The notes: generated by a model from the letters alone, not told the origin. Numbered from the stretch's first letter, positions 44,059-52,790 are shown. The stretch is 64,000 nucleotides of DNA from M0103 sp040386155 (GCA_040386155.1 JAZKFZ010000003.1:620001-684000); one strand, 5' to 3'. Made by a program: numbers and translations.

Positions 44059-45204
44059 CTATTTTTGTGCTAATTTAATACCTTTTTCCAAATTAATACG
44101 CTCTCCATTAAGAAAGGCGACAACAAAAGCATGAGGAAATCCAGATTCGCGCATTTTGTTCTTAAAATCACTTGCTTCCTTGAAATTCATCACGAATTCG
44201 CCAGCGGTGTACTTAAATAAATTATCTTGCTGGTACTCAAATATTTCCAAACCCTTAAATCGAGCGTTGGTACTTGCAATTTTCTTATCTGCCGTTTCAA
44301 TTTGCACCCTAAAAACTACCTTATCTTTGTTGACATCGGGAGTCGAATTATTGTTAGTACCGTTGCTTGTATTTGTATCTGTTGTTGCTGTGGAGCTAGA
44401 TCCGGTTTTGGAATCCACTCCTTCCAATTCATTTTTATACTTTTCAAAAGCATTAAACATCGATACAGCCATTTTCTTTTGTCCAGTTGAATCACCTAAA
44501 AATTTCTCTTCCTCCACATTGGTAAGAAATCCAGTTTCAATAAGTACACTTGGCATAGTAGTTTTGTACAAGACTAGAAATCCTGCCTGACGAACGCCTC
44601 GATCGTACCTTCCAATTGATTTAAACTCTTTCTGCAATTTATCTGCAAAATTGATGGATTGATCTAAAAAAACAGACAACTGCAATTGACGGGCGATAAT
44701 GGCGTCTGGCGACATGTCAAAATCTTTGTACTTAGCACCTTTATCTTCCTCTAAATAAATCGTTGCATTTTCCCGTTCTGCTACTTTTTGTTGAGATTCA
44801 GTACGATGCAATCCTAACACGTATGTTTCTGTTCCAAAAGCACTTGCACTTGCAGCATTCGCGTGGATACAAATAAATAGATCAGCTTTTGCTTTGTTAG
44901 CAATGTTAGCTCGTTCATCCAACTCTACAAATACGTCTTTGTCGCGCGTGTACACCACTTTAACCCCAGGAAACTTTTTCTTTATCATATCGCCCAGTTT
45001 TAGAGCAATAGACAAACAAACGTGCTTTTCTTGAGCCGATGCACCATGACAACCTGGATCTTTCCCTCCATGACCTGCATCAATTACAACTGTTTTGATA
45101 GTGGCCGTTTCAGCACCTTTCTGTCCAAAGGAATTAAGTGCCAACGAGCTAACCAAAAACAATAAAAACAACTTTAAGTTGTTATTAGACCATAATTTTT
45201 CCAT
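44059..45204 (-). CDS. N-acetylmuramoyl-L-alanine amidase
   Basis: 381 aa from the ATG at 45204 (MEKLWSNNNLKLFLLFLVSS). The frame opens 21 codons earlier, but that stretch overlaps its promoter. A signal peptide (ends SFGQ, about 28) precedes an amidase_3 domain (about 36-245). Zinc ligands lie in DAGHGGKDPG, the Glu of QEKHV and IHANAA; the catalytic Glu is in LIETGFL. A Ser/Thr/Asn linker (about 270-300) joins a C-terminal SPOR-like domain that may bind denuded glycan at the septum. It cleaves the amide between MurNAc and the stem peptide in the periplasm. First gene of the operon to 40051 and divergent from the lptD-like gene. Confidence 0.92.
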   Translation of the reverse strand: MEKLWSNNNLKLFLLFLVSSLALNSFGQKGAETATIKTVVIDAGHGGKDPGCHGASAQEKHVCLSIALKLGDMIKKKFPGVKVVYTRDKDVFVELDERANIANKAKADLFICIHANAASASAFGTETYVLGLHRTESQQKVAERENATIYLEEDKGAKYKDFDMSPDAIIARQLQLSVFLDQSINFADKLQKEFKSIGRYDRGVRQAGFLVLYKTTMPSVLIETGFLTNVEEEKFLGDSTGQKKMAVSMFNAFEKYKNELEGVDSKTGSSSTATTDTNTSNGTNNNSTPDVNKDKVVFRVQIETADKKIASTNARFKGLEIFEYQQDNLFKYTAGEFVMNFKEASDFKNKMRESGFPHAFVVAFLNGERINLEKGIKLAQK

Positions 45205-45224
45205 AATAAAGGAACTAAAATGTA

Positions 45225-45232
45225 TAGTTTTG
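45225..45232 (+). promoter_or_regulatory. -7 promoter box of the lptD-like gene
   Basis: TAGTTTTG fits TAnnTTTG, 42 nt before the TTG codon at 45275. This supports a start well inside the long open frame that begins at 45095. Confidence 0.5.
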
Positions 45233-45255
45233 TACTTTATAATACAGTTTCTATA

Positions 45256-45263
45256 CAAAGTTA
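45256..45263 (-). promoter_or_regulatory. -7 promoter box of the amidase operon
   Basis: The minus strand reads TAACTTTG, an exact fit to TAnnTTTG, about 51 nt before the amidase ATG. It interlocks with the divergent box at 45225-45232, so the two promoters would compete. Confidence 0.5.
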
Positions 45264-45274
45264 ACATCTATCTC

Positions 45275-47794
45275 TTGACCAAAAAACGTTCCATATTGCG
45301 AGTTTTCTTCTGTCAATTGTTAATAATGTCTGTTTCTTTTGTTAATTACTCTCAAAGCGACACTGTTTTTGTGAATGACAATGACTTAGATAGACCTATA
45401 TCTTATAGTGCTAAGGACTCCATTTTCATGGATGTTGATAAAAAACAAGTGCACTTATTTGGCGAAGCGCAAGTGGATGATGGTGAAATCAACATGAAAG
45501 CAGGTTATATTTTAATTGATCTAGGTAAAAAGGAAGTTTTTGCTACCTATCGGTATGACAAAGACAGTAATCGTATAGAATTACCCGTTTTCAAGGATGG
45601 AAATGAAGAAATGACGGCTGCTAGTATTCGATATAACTTTGGGACTGAAAAGGGATATATTGAAGAATTAGCGGTACGCCAGGATGAAATGTATTTGTAC
45701 ATGGAGACTGCAAAACGACATAAAAATGAAGAAATTCATTTCAAAAAAGGTCGATTTACCACCTGCGATTTACCTGATCCTCATTATCATTTCCAGCTGT
45801 CTAAAGCAATTATGATTCCGGATAAGCGAATTGTTACTGGTCCTTTGAATTTATATATCAAAGGAGTTCCCACGCCATTAGGATTGCCATTTGCCGTTAT
45901 TCCTCAGCAAAAAGAGCGCACCCATGGTATTTTATTTCCGGAATTGGTGCCCATATCTCAATATGGTTTTGGATTTCAGAATTTAGGCTATTACATTCCT
46001 GTAAACGATAGGATAGCCATCACGCCTTATGTTTCTTTATTGTCAAGGGGAAGCTGGGGAGCACGCACCAACGTGCAATATGCGAAAATTTATGGCTACA
46101 CCGGGAATTTAGATGTAGGTATGCAGCAATTTAGGCTTGGATTTCCGACAGATGAGGTCAACAATAAAATTTCTGTTTCATGGATACATCGACAAGATGC
46201 AAAAGCAAATCCTTATTGGAATTTCTCTTCGAACGTAAATTTTATTTCCGACAACCAAAGCAAAAACAATTTGGATCCCCTGAATCCTGACTATTTCAAT
46301 AACACCTTTAATTCAGATTTAAATGTTAATCGCAATTTCCCAGGAAAACCAGTAACGATGGGAATGAAAATTTCGGTTCGACAAAATTCATTGAGTAAAA
46401 ATATTGCACTGGTGTCTCCAGTATTAAACGTCAATGTTTCTCGTTTTTTTCCATTCAAAAAGTGGATCAAAGGAACTGGTGAATTCTCACAGATTTTTTC
46501 ACGCCTAGGAATCACCTATTCGATGGAAGGTAGAAATCAATCTACGTTCGGAGATTCATTGTTAACTGAAGGTGATTTCAATTCCATTGGCCAACAATTC
46601 ATGAACGGATTCAACCAACAAATGACAATTCAAACTACTGCGAGTCTATTCAAGGGAAAAATAAAATTCACTCCTTCACTTTCCTACGGAAACAAAATTA
46701 ATTTTCAGCAAATTGAAAAATCGTATGACCTTGTAAGCAATTCATTTATTTCAGACACTATTTCAAAGGCAGGAATGGCCCATAATTTATCAATGAATGC
46801 ACAGCTCACCACCGTCGTTTATTCTTACTATAAATTTGTAGGGAAGAAAAAACCCATTTTGCGACATCTATTGACACCATCAGTTGGTATACGATATACC
46901 CCTCAGTTAAACAACATTGATTCTGTTACAAACACACTAAGCAATATAACATACGGATATTCGCCATTTGAACGTAGCGTCTATTCCAGCACAAGCGGCA
47001 AAACTTCTGGATTACTAACTTTCGGCGTCAACAATACTTTTGAATTAAAGAGAAAATCAGATAAAGACACAGTAACAGGTTTTGCAAAAACACGAATCAT
47101 CGATGCTCTTTCTATCACTGGAAGTTATGATTTCATGAAAGACTCCATGCGTTTATCCGACTTTAATTTTAGCCTAAGAATTGCTCCATTACCTTTTCTA
47201 AATATTGTTGCAAATGCTACTTTAAGTCCATATAATTGGATTGACTCCACTGGTAAAACTACTTCAACTTATGCTTTAAGTAATGGTCGTGCAGGTCGCT
47301 TCACTAATACAAATATTACTACAACGCTCACATTGACATCAAAAGAAAGTAGAGAAAAATTAAGTACAACTCAAAATGCCATCAACCAGAACTGGAATTC
47401 GGATTACAATTACTATGCTCTCCACCCAGAATATCTAATAAATTTCGAGATTCCTTGGAAGGCTTCATTTTCGCATGTATATTCAATTGATGCCAATCAA
47501 CAAAAAGCCGGCATCGATGATAAAGATTTCAATCAAATACAAACCGTGGTATTCAATGGAGATGTTAGTTTCACGAAGCGTTGGAAAATCGCAACCATCC
47601 TGAACCTAGATTTACAGCGTTTTGCCATCACAAATACGCGATTAGTTCTTTCACGTGACATGCACTGTTGGGCAATGTCTTTCAATTGGACTCCCATTGG
47701 CTTCAACAAGAGTTTTATGTTGAGTATTCGCAATACGTCGAGCATTTTTAACAGTGCTAAGTTTGACATTAAGAAACCGCCGTTGTTTTTGTAA
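45275..47794 (+). CDS. LptD-like LPS-assembly outer membrane protein
   Basis: About 839 aa if begun at TTG 45275 (TKKRSILRVFFCQLLIMSVSF, a basic n-region then a hydrophobic core ending NYSQS). TTG at 45296 and ATG at 45326 are alternatives; the longer frame to 45095 overlaps the amidase gene and its promoter. An OstA/LptA-like N-domain (about 40-190; KKQVHLFGEAQVDDGEI) leads to a beta-barrel of many strands. The block DLPDPHYHFQLSKAIMIPDK and LYIKGVPTPLGLPFAVIP is typical. LptD inserts lipopolysaccharide into the outer leaflet. The Bacteroidota form is diverged and lacks obvious conserved Cys pairs. Confidence 0.85.
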   Translation: MTKKRSILRVFFCQLLIMSVSFVNYSQSDTVFVNDNDLDRPISYSAKDSIFMDVDKKQVHLFGEAQVDDGEINMKAGYILIDLGKKEVFATYRYDKDSNRIELPVFKDGNEEMTAASIRYNFGTEKGYIEELAVRQDEMYLYMETAKRHKNEEIHFKKGRFTTCDLPDPHYHFQLSKAIMIPDKRIVTGPLNLYIKGVPTPLGLPFAVIPQQKERTHGILFPELVPISQYGFGFQNLGYYIPVNDRIAITPYVSLLSRGSWGARTNVQYAKIYGYTGNLDVGMQQFRLGFPTDEVNNKISVSWIHRQDAKANPYWNFSSNVNFISDNQSKNNLDPLNPDYFNNTFNSDLNVNRNFPGKPVTMGMKISVRQNSLSKNIALVSPVLNVNVSRFFPFKKWIKGTGEFSQIFSRLGITYSMEGRNQSTFGDSLLTEGDFNSIGQQFMNGFNQQMTIQTTASLFKGKIKFTPSLSYGNKINFQQIEKSYDLVSNSFISDTISKAGMAHNLSMNAQLTTVVYSYYKFVGKKKPILRHLLTPSVGIRYTPQLNNIDSVTNTLSNITYGYSPFERSVYSSTSGKTSGLLTFGVNNTFELKRKSDKDTVTGFAKTRIIDALSITGSYDFMKDSMRLSDFNFSLRIAPLPFLNIVANATLSPYNWIDSTGKTTSTYALSNGRAGRFTNTNITTTLTLTSKESREKLSTTQNAINQNWNSDYNYYALHPEYLINFEIPWKASFSHVYSIDANQQKAGIDDKDFNQIQTVVFNGDVSFTKRWKIATILNLDLQRFAITNTRLVLSRDMHCWAMSFNWTPIGFNKSFMLSIRNTSSIFNSAKFDIKKPPLFL

Positions 47795-47821
47795 GCGTCA
47801 GTGCTTCGGCAACAGGAAAGT

Positions 47822-47858
47822 AAATTAGCTAAATTGCTAACTGCGCAGTAATATTACT
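47822..47858. repeat. 37-bp direct repeat, copy 1
   Basis: It begins AAATTAGCTAAATTGCT and ends CGCAGTAATATTACT; 36 of 37 bases equal copy 2 at 48269-48305. Its right half lies in a perfect 16-bp palindrome, GCAGTAATATTACTGC (47845-47860). It sits between the lptD-like gene and the wHTH gene, 114 nt before the latter's start. Confidence 0.9.
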
Positions 47859-47904
47859 GCTAAGCTTTCATTCAAAATCAATTTTTTGTGAGCTGACATT
47901 CAAT

Positions 47905-47956
47905 TAGAAATAATTTCTAAAGCCATTGTTTCAAATCAACTTTTTTATTAAATTTA
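47905..47956 (+). promoter_or_regulatory. Possible promoter and operator of the wHTH gene
   Basis: TAGAAAT and ATTTCTA form a dyad with a 1-nt centre (47905-47919). A TTG at 47926-47928 is 20 nt before TAAATTTA (47949-47956), which departs from TAnnTTTG only in its last base. The start codon is 16 nt further on. Confidence 0.4.
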
Positions 47957-47972
47957 AGAGAAAAGACAAATT

Positions 47973-48275
47973 ATGGGTGCAACAAAAAACAATGATTATC
48001 AGCTAGAGGAATTAAAAATTTCCCTTCTATGCAGGGCTGCAGCACATCCTGCTCGAGTAAAAATATTGGATCAACTAGTTGCACATCCGGAAGGATGTAG
48101 GAATATGGATCTCGCAAAATGCTTATCGTTTTCAAGACCGACAATTAAAAATCATATTGATATGATGAAGGATGCTGGGATTATTGAAGTAGAGTACTTG
48201 CCACATTTTTATCGAATTTATTTAAATGAAAGAGGAGTCAATTTTGTCAAATTAATCCTTTCAGAAGCAAATTAG
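47973..48275 (+). CDS. Small winged-helix (ArsR-like) regulator
   Basis: 100 aa, one winged-helix domain. AAAHPARVKILDQLVAHPEG begins the ArsR/HTH_20 fold, DLAKCLSFSRPTIKNHIDMM is the helix-turn-helix, and GIIEVEYLPHFYRIYL the wing. Cysteines C20, C42 and C50 are present, but the ELCV-type metal box of ArsR/SmtB is not, so metal sensing is doubtful. It lies between two 37-bp direct repeats; the second begins in its last codons. The PLP-enzyme gene starts 77 nt downstream, so it may control that pair and itself. The target sites are inference. Confidence 0.88.
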   Translation: MGATKNNDYQLEELKISLLCRAAAHPARVKILDQLVAHPEGCRNMDLAKCLSFSRPTIKNHIDMMKDAGIIEVEYLPHFYRIYLNERGVNFVKLILSEAN

Positions 48276-48305
48276 CTAAATTGCTTACTGCGCAGTAATA
48301 TTACT
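48269..48305. repeat. 37-bp direct repeat, copy 2
   Basis: It starts in the penultimate codons of the wHTH gene and ends 47 nt before the PLP-enzyme start. It differs from copy 1 at one base (48286). The palindrome is GCAGTAATATTACTAC (48292-48307), one base from perfect. Confidence 0.9.
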
Positions 48306-48352
48306 ACAGACTTGTTAGCATTGATTTAAAATTTTAGTAGTTTTAGCTCGTA

Positions 48353-49537
48353 ATGATTGACTACATTAAAATAACTGAAAATCTAAAAAACGAAAGAGCT
48401 CCATTTGCCTTCATCGACTTGGATGCCCTAAAAAGTAATATTACAACAATTGATGCGCGTGCTAGAGGCAAGAAAGTTCGTATAGCAACTAAATCAATTC
48501 GTTCACGCTGGGTGCTTGAATATATCAAAGAGAATTTAGAAAGTTATTTTGGTTTGATGACTTTTAGTCCTGAAGAAGCACTTTGGTTGGCGCAAGAAGG
48601 TTTCGACAATATTCTGATGGGCTATCCAACACTAGAAGAAGGTCTGATTCGTCAAATCTTTGAAGCTAAAAAGGAAAAGGACATCGTTTTTATGGTGGAT
48701 ACAGCAACTCAAATTGAATTACTGAATAAAATTGCAGAGGACCATCAAAGTACAGCACAATTGTGTGTGGATATTGACTTGAGCTCTAGCTTTCCACTCG
48801 TCCATTTTGGTGTGCATCGCTCTCCCCTTAAAAAACCAGAAGACTTAAAGCGATTATTAAACTCAATAAAGCTTCTGAAGCACATTGTTTGGACAGGCTT
48901 AATGGGCTACGAAGCACAAATAGCTGGTGTTGGCGATCAAGTTCCTGGTCAGGGATTGAAATCTGCTGTGATTCGGTTTTTGAAAAGTAAATCACTTAAG
49001 ACGATTGAGCAGCGAAGAACAGCGTTTTTGAACGTTTTTGAAGAATTTGACATCCATTTAGACTTCGTAAACGGCGGTGGAACGGGCAGCATGGAATCAA
49101 CTGGAAAAGAAAAAAAAGTAACAGAAATTACCGTCGGTAGTGGCTTCTTGCAATCTCATTTGTTTGACTATTATGAAGGATTTACACACCAACCTGCAGC
49201 CTATTTTGCATTGCGCGCTGTTCGGCAACCAAATCCTCAAATGATTACAGTTATGGGGGGCGGTTACATTGCATCTGGAGCAACAGACCCACTAAAACAA
49301 CCGCAAGTGGTGTATCCCAAAGGCTTGAAATTGACAAAAAATGAGGGGGCTGGAGAGGTACAGACACCATTAATCCTTGCCAATGAGGGACAAGTAAAGC
49401 TAGGTGACCTTGTAGTGTTTCGTCACGCAAAGGCTGGAGAGGTTTGCGAGCGTTTTGAGGAATTGATTGTAATTGAGGACAACAAAATAAGTTCAAGAAT
49501 TGCCACCTATCGTGGTGAAAATAAATGTTTTTTATGA
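48353..49537 (+). CDS. Fold-type III PLP enzyme, amino acid deaminase/aldolase-like
   Basis: 394 aa, alanine-racemase N-domain plus D-threonine-aldolase-like C-domain. The Schiff-base Lys is probably K47 in KVRIATKSIRSRW. A TIM-barrel with GLMGYEAQIAGVGD (about 185-198) and VNGGGTGSM (about 241-249) for phosphate binding follows. Near the C-terminus, FRHAKAGEVCERF sits where D-threonine aldolases have their metal His-x-Asp. It may deaminate, racemise or cleave an amino acid; the substrate is unknown. It overlaps the oxidase gene by ATGA (start 49534, stop 49535), a sign of translational coupling. Similar pairs occur in actinobacteria (from memory). Confidence 0.8.
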   Translation: MIDYIKITENLKNERAPFAFIDLDALKSNITTIDARARGKKVRIATKSIRSRWVLEYIKENLESYFGLMTFSPEEALWLAQEGFDNILMGYPTLEEGLIRQIFEAKKEKDIVFMVDTATQIELLNKIAEDHQSTAQLCVDIDLSSSFPLVHFGVHRSPLKKPEDLKRLLNSIKLLKHIVWTGLMGYEAQIAGVGDQVPGQGLKSAVIRFLKSKSLKTIEQRRTAFLNVFEEFDIHLDFVNGGGTGSMESTGKEKKVTEITVGSGFLQSHLFDYYEGFTHQPAAYFALRAVRQPNPQMITVMGGGYIASGATDPLKQPQVVYPKGLKLTKNEGAGEVQTPLILANEGQVKLGDLVVFRHAKAGEVCERFEELIVIEDNKISSRIATYRGENKCFL

Positions 49538-50814
49538 AGACGTGGTCGGAGTTTGTGACATGGTCACCCAAGGAAGTTTTGATGCCCAATAGCGATAGTG
49601 ATATCATGCAAATGATCCAACAAGCGAATGAAGAACAGAAGAAAATTAGATTGATAGGTTCTGGTCATTCCTTCACTCCGCTCTGTGAGACTGAAGATTT
49701 CACCATGAGTTTGGACAATTTACAGGGTGTTATTAATCAGGATGGAAATCTCGTAACGGCGCATGGGGGGACAAAGCTGTATCGTTTAGGAGATGAACTA
49801 GAAAAACTGGGACTATCGCAAGAAAATTTGGGCGATATCAATAAACAAAGTGTTGCAGGTGCTATTTCAACTGGAACACACGGAACAGGCATCAATTTTG
49901 GAAGTATTTCCACACAAGTTGAGGTCATTAGCTTCATTAATGGAAAAGGCGAAAAACATACTGCTAGTAAAAGTGATTCGGATCCTACTCTATTTCGTGC
50001 CTTGCAATTATCACTAGGTACGTTTGGAGTGCTTACCGAAATAAAATTAAAATGCGAGAAGGCGTTTCATTTAGAATTAAAGATTCGCAAGGAGAAGTTG
50101 GACGAAAAATTAGAGCAATTAGAGCAAGTTTTAAATGAGAATCGCCATTTTGAATTTTATCAGGTCCCTCCTACCAATTGGATTCAGGCAAAGTACTCAA
50201 ATGTAGTAGATGAAGCCAGCTCAAAAACGTCGAAGGTGGGCGAATTCATCAATGATGTTGTTTTGGAGAATTGGGCACTTGGCATGTTGTGTAAAATCAA
50301 TAAAGTGTATCCGAAAAGTTCAAAAACGATTTCTAATATCACTGCTAAGTTCATTTCGAACGAGCGAAAAGTGAAGGAAAGTCATAAGGTGTTTAGTACG
50401 GTTCGCAATGTGAAATTCAAGGAAATGGAATACAATGTTCCCTTGGAAAATTACAAAACTGTTGTAAAAGAATTACAACAGTTAATTGCAAAAAACAACT
50501 ACAACATTAGCTTTCCAATTGAGCATCGTTTTGTACAACAGGATAACATCATGTTAAGTCCAGCGAATGGTCGCAACTCCGCCTACATTGCTTGTCACGT
50601 ATATAAAGGCATGGATCACACACGCTATTTTGCTGATTTAGAGGCGATGTTTGTAGAGCACGGTGGACGTCCACATTGGGGGAAAATGCATACCCGTGAT
50701 GTAGAATTTTTCTCGCAGGTGTATCCGGAGTTTTCTGAATTCAATGAACTTCGAAAACAACATGATCCCAATGAATTGTTTGTGTCACCGTATATTAAGA
50801 AAATTTTAGGATGA
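49534..50814 (+). CDS. FAD-linked sugar-lactone oxidase (ALO/gulonolactone oxidase-like)
   Basis: 426 aa from the ATG at 49534 (MKTWSEFVTWSPKEV); an earlier in-frame ATG exists at 49525. FAD_binding_4 domain (about 10-180): RLIGSGHSFTPL, where H45 is the likely covalent FAD site, and GAISTGTHGTG. The ALO C-terminal domain ends with RPHWGKMHTRD (the HWxK motif) and FVSPYIKKILG. Family members oxidise aldonolactones or alditols, passing electrons to O2 or a dye. No signal peptide is seen. Translationally coupled to the PLP enzyme just upstream, so the two likely act in one pathway; that pathway is not known. Confidence 0.88.
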   Translation: MKTWSEFVTWSPKEVLMPNSDSDIMQMIQQANEEQKKIRLIGSGHSFTPLCETEDFTMSLDNLQGVINQDGNLVTAHGGTKLYRLGDELEKLGLSQENLGDINKQSVAGAISTGTHGTGINFGSISTQVEVISFINGKGEKHTASKSDSDPTLFRALQLSLGTFGVLTEIKLKCEKAFHLELKIRKEKLDEKLEQLEQVLNENRHFEFYQVPPTNWIQAKYSNVVDEASSKTSKVGEFINDVVLENWALGMLCKINKVYPKSSKTISNITAKFISNERKVKESHKVFSTVRNVKFKEMEYNVPLENYKTVVKELQQLIAKNNYNISFPIEHRFVQQDNIMLSPANGRNSAYIACHVYKGMDHTRYFADLEAMFVEHGGRPHWGKMHTRDVEFFSQVYPEFSEFNELRKQHDPNELFVSPYIKKILG

Positions 50815-50859
50815 TTTCTTTGCTATTCCTTCACCTTGAAAACGAAAATTATTCAAAGT

Positions 50860-50974
50860 GTCCTCCCCCTCAGTCCCCCTCCAAAGGGGGAAGGCAGATA
50901 GCGCAAAGAAATACGATTTTTTGTTCAAAGTTTGGTTTCGTTTCCCCCTTTGGAGGGGGATTAAGGGGGAGGAC
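50860..50974. repeat. 115-bp palindromic element with CCCCC/GGGGG arms
   Basis: Left arm 50860-50892 (GTCCTCCCCCTCAGTCCCCC, then TCCAAAGGGGGAA) is nearly the reverse complement of the right arm 50942-50974, which starts TTCCCCCTTTGGAGGGGGA and ends GGGGGAGGAC. Each arm holds its own small palindrome. Very different in composition from the flanks. Frames crossing it are by-products. A degenerate relative lies at 19685-19780. Confidence 0.85.
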
Positions 50975-51089
50975 AAAAATCACCTTATTATTAAGCAAAA
51001 ATGAAGCATTCATTTTCAATTTTGTTAACAAAACTAATTTTTCGTTGATAAATCTAGCTTTTTTCTGAAACTTCAAAGTGTAGAAACAC

Positions 51090-51097
51090 TAACTTTG
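51090..51097 (+). promoter_or_regulatory. -7 promoter box of pckA
   Basis: TAACTTTG fits TAnnTTTG and lies 30 nt before the start codon. Confidence 0.55.
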
Positions 51098-51127
51098 CAA
51101 CACAAATAATATCACAAAAATTGATTT

Positions 51128-52744
51128 ATGAGTTTATATGGTAAACATGGTGAAAATGCTGATTTAAACACTTCAATTGGTTTAAAAAACCTTGGAACTC
51201 AGTATTGGAACCTAAGCGCTGCTGAATTAGTAGAAGAAACCTTGCATCTTGGTCAAGGTGTACTAACAAACACAGGCGCACTTGCAATTGAAACAGGTGA
51301 ATTTACAGGAAGGTCTCCTAAAGATCGATTTGTTGTTGCTGATGCAAATACAGAAGATTCTGTTTGGTGGGGTGATGTAAACATCAAATTTTCAGAAGAA
51401 AAATTTGATGCACTTTACAATAGAATGAAGGCATATCTTAATGGAAGAGATGTTTATGTTCGAGATGCCTATGCCTGCGCAGACCCACGCTTCAAAATGA
51501 ACATTCGTGTTGTCACCGAATTTCCTTGGTCGAATATGTTTGCTTACAATATGTTTTTACGTCCAACTGACGCAGAACTTAAGCAATTTGATCCAGAGTG
51601 GCATATCGTATGTGCGCCAGGATTTGTGGCAGATCCAGCAATTGATGGAACACGTCAACATAACTTCGCGATTTTAAATTTCACTAAGAAAATGATCATC
51701 ATTGGTGGTACAGGATATACTGGTGAAATTAAAAAGGGAATTTTCTCTGTATTGAACTACGTTTTGCCCCATGAGAGAAATGTACTTTCTATGCATTGTT
51801 CAGCAAATATTGGCAATGAAGATAACGACACTGCTATTTTCTTTGGTCTTTCAGGAACTGGAAAAACAACACTTTCATCCGATGAAAATCGTCGTTTGAT
51901 TGGCGACGACGAGCATGGTTGGGCGGATGATTCAGTGTTTAACTTTGAAGGTGGATGTTATGCAAAAACTATCGATTTATCGAGAGAAAAAGAACCACAA
52001 ATTTATGATGCAATCAAATTTGGAGCAATTTTAGAAAATATCGGCTTCCAAGAAGGAGCTCCTATTGTTGATTATACTGATAAATCAATTACTGAAAATA
52101 CGCGTGTTTCTTACCCAATTGATTATATTGATAACATTGCTGTTCCATCTCATGGAAATGTTCCCACAAATATCTTTTTCTTAACCGCTGATGCTTTTGG
52201 AGTTATACCTCCAATTTCTCAGTTAACGAAAGAGCAAGCGATGTATTACTTTATGTCGGGATATACAGCAAAAGTAGCTGGTACAGAAGTAGGAATTACA
52301 GAACCTACAACAACATTCTCTGCTTGTTTTGGCGCTGCATTTTTACCGCTCCACCCTTCAAAATATGCGAAGTTATTAGGAGATAAGTTAGATAAAAACC
52401 CGAACATCAAAGTTTGGTTGATCAATACTGGTTGGACAGGTGGATCGTACGGTGTTGGAAGCCGAATGAAATTATCGTACACTCGTGCTATGATTACGGC
52501 AGCTTTAACAGGAAAATTGGACAATGTAACTTTTGAAAAGTTACCAATTTTCGATCTTTCAATTCCAACAACTTGTGAAAATGTTCCTACGGAAATCTTA
52601 AATCCACGTCAAACTTGGGCGGATAAAGGTGCTTACGACGAAACGGCTAACAAATTAGCAAATAGCTTCGTGAAAAACTTTGAGAAATATGCAGCTGAAA
52701 CTTCAGCAGATATTTTGAGCGCAGCACCGAAGGTGTTGGTTTAA
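51128..52744 (+). CDS. pckA: Phosphoenolpyruvate carboxykinase (ATP)
   Basis: 538 aa, the usual length of ATP-type PckA. It turns oxaloacetate and ATP into phosphoenolpyruvate, the entry to gluconeogenesis. FTGRSPKDRFVV (59-70) is the substrate loop, GLSGTGKTTLSSD (240-252) the kinase loop, and IGDDEHGW (258-265) holds metal ligands. AGTEVGITEPTTTFSACFG is the lid region. Cytoplasmic. Single gene with its own -7 box and a strong terminator shared with the convergent corA gene. Upregulation on amino-acid or acetate growth is expected from physiology, not from visible sites. Confidence 0.97.
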   Translation: MSLYGKHGENADLNTSIGLKNLGTQYWNLSAAELVEETLHLGQGVLTNTGALAIETGEFTGRSPKDRFVVADANTEDSVWWGDVNIKFSEEKFDALYNRMKAYLNGRDVYVRDAYACADPRFKMNIRVVTEFPWSNMFAYNMFLRPTDAELKQFDPEWHIVCAPGFVADPAIDGTRQHNFAILNFTKKMIIIGGTGYTGEIKKGIFSVLNYVLPHERNVLSMHCSANIGNEDNDTAIFFGLSGTGKTTLSSDENRRLIGDDEHGWADDSVFNFEGGCYAKTIDLSREKEPQIYDAIKFGAILENIGFQEGAPIVDYTDKSITENTRVSYPIDYIDNIAVPSHGNVPTNIFFLTADAFGVIPPISQLTKEQAMYYFMSGYTAKVAGTEVGITEPTTTFSACFGAAFLPLHPSKYAKLLGDKLDKNPNIKVWLINTGWTGGSYGVGSRMKLSYTRAMITAALTGKLDNVTFEKLPIFDLSIPTTCENVPTEILNPRQTWADKGAYDETANKLANSFVKNFEKYAAETSADILSAAPKVLV

Positions 52745-52762
52745 CTAAGTCTTATAAAGTAC

Positions 52763-52790
52763 AAAAGCCGTTGAAAATTCAACGGCTTTT
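52763..52790. terminator. Bidirectional terminator between pckA and corA
   Basis: AAAAGCCGTTGAA (52763-52775) and TTCAACGGCTTTT (52778-52790) form a near-perfect stem with A runs left and T runs right, so it can stop both convergent transcripts. Confidence 0.9.

Noticed and set aside
44156..44590. 144-codon plus-strand frame opposite the amidase
   Set aside because: Shadow frame; the minus-strand gene has clear motifs throughout.
45095..45274. Longer N-terminus for the lptD-like protein
   Set aside because: It overlaps the amidase gene and both promoters and would put the signal peptide in the interior.
47849..47858. TAATATTAC, the nonanucleotide of rolling-circle origins in small ssDNA viruses, appears in the 37-bp repeats
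   Set aside because: Here it is part of the palindrome stem instead of a loop, and no Rep gene is present. It follows from the symmetry of an AT-rich palindrome.
50811..51068. 85-codon plus-strand frame after the lactone oxidase gene
   Set aside because: It runs through the 115-bp palindrome (Pro/Gly-rich stretch encoded by C/G arms) and into the pckA leader; composition is that of a repeat.
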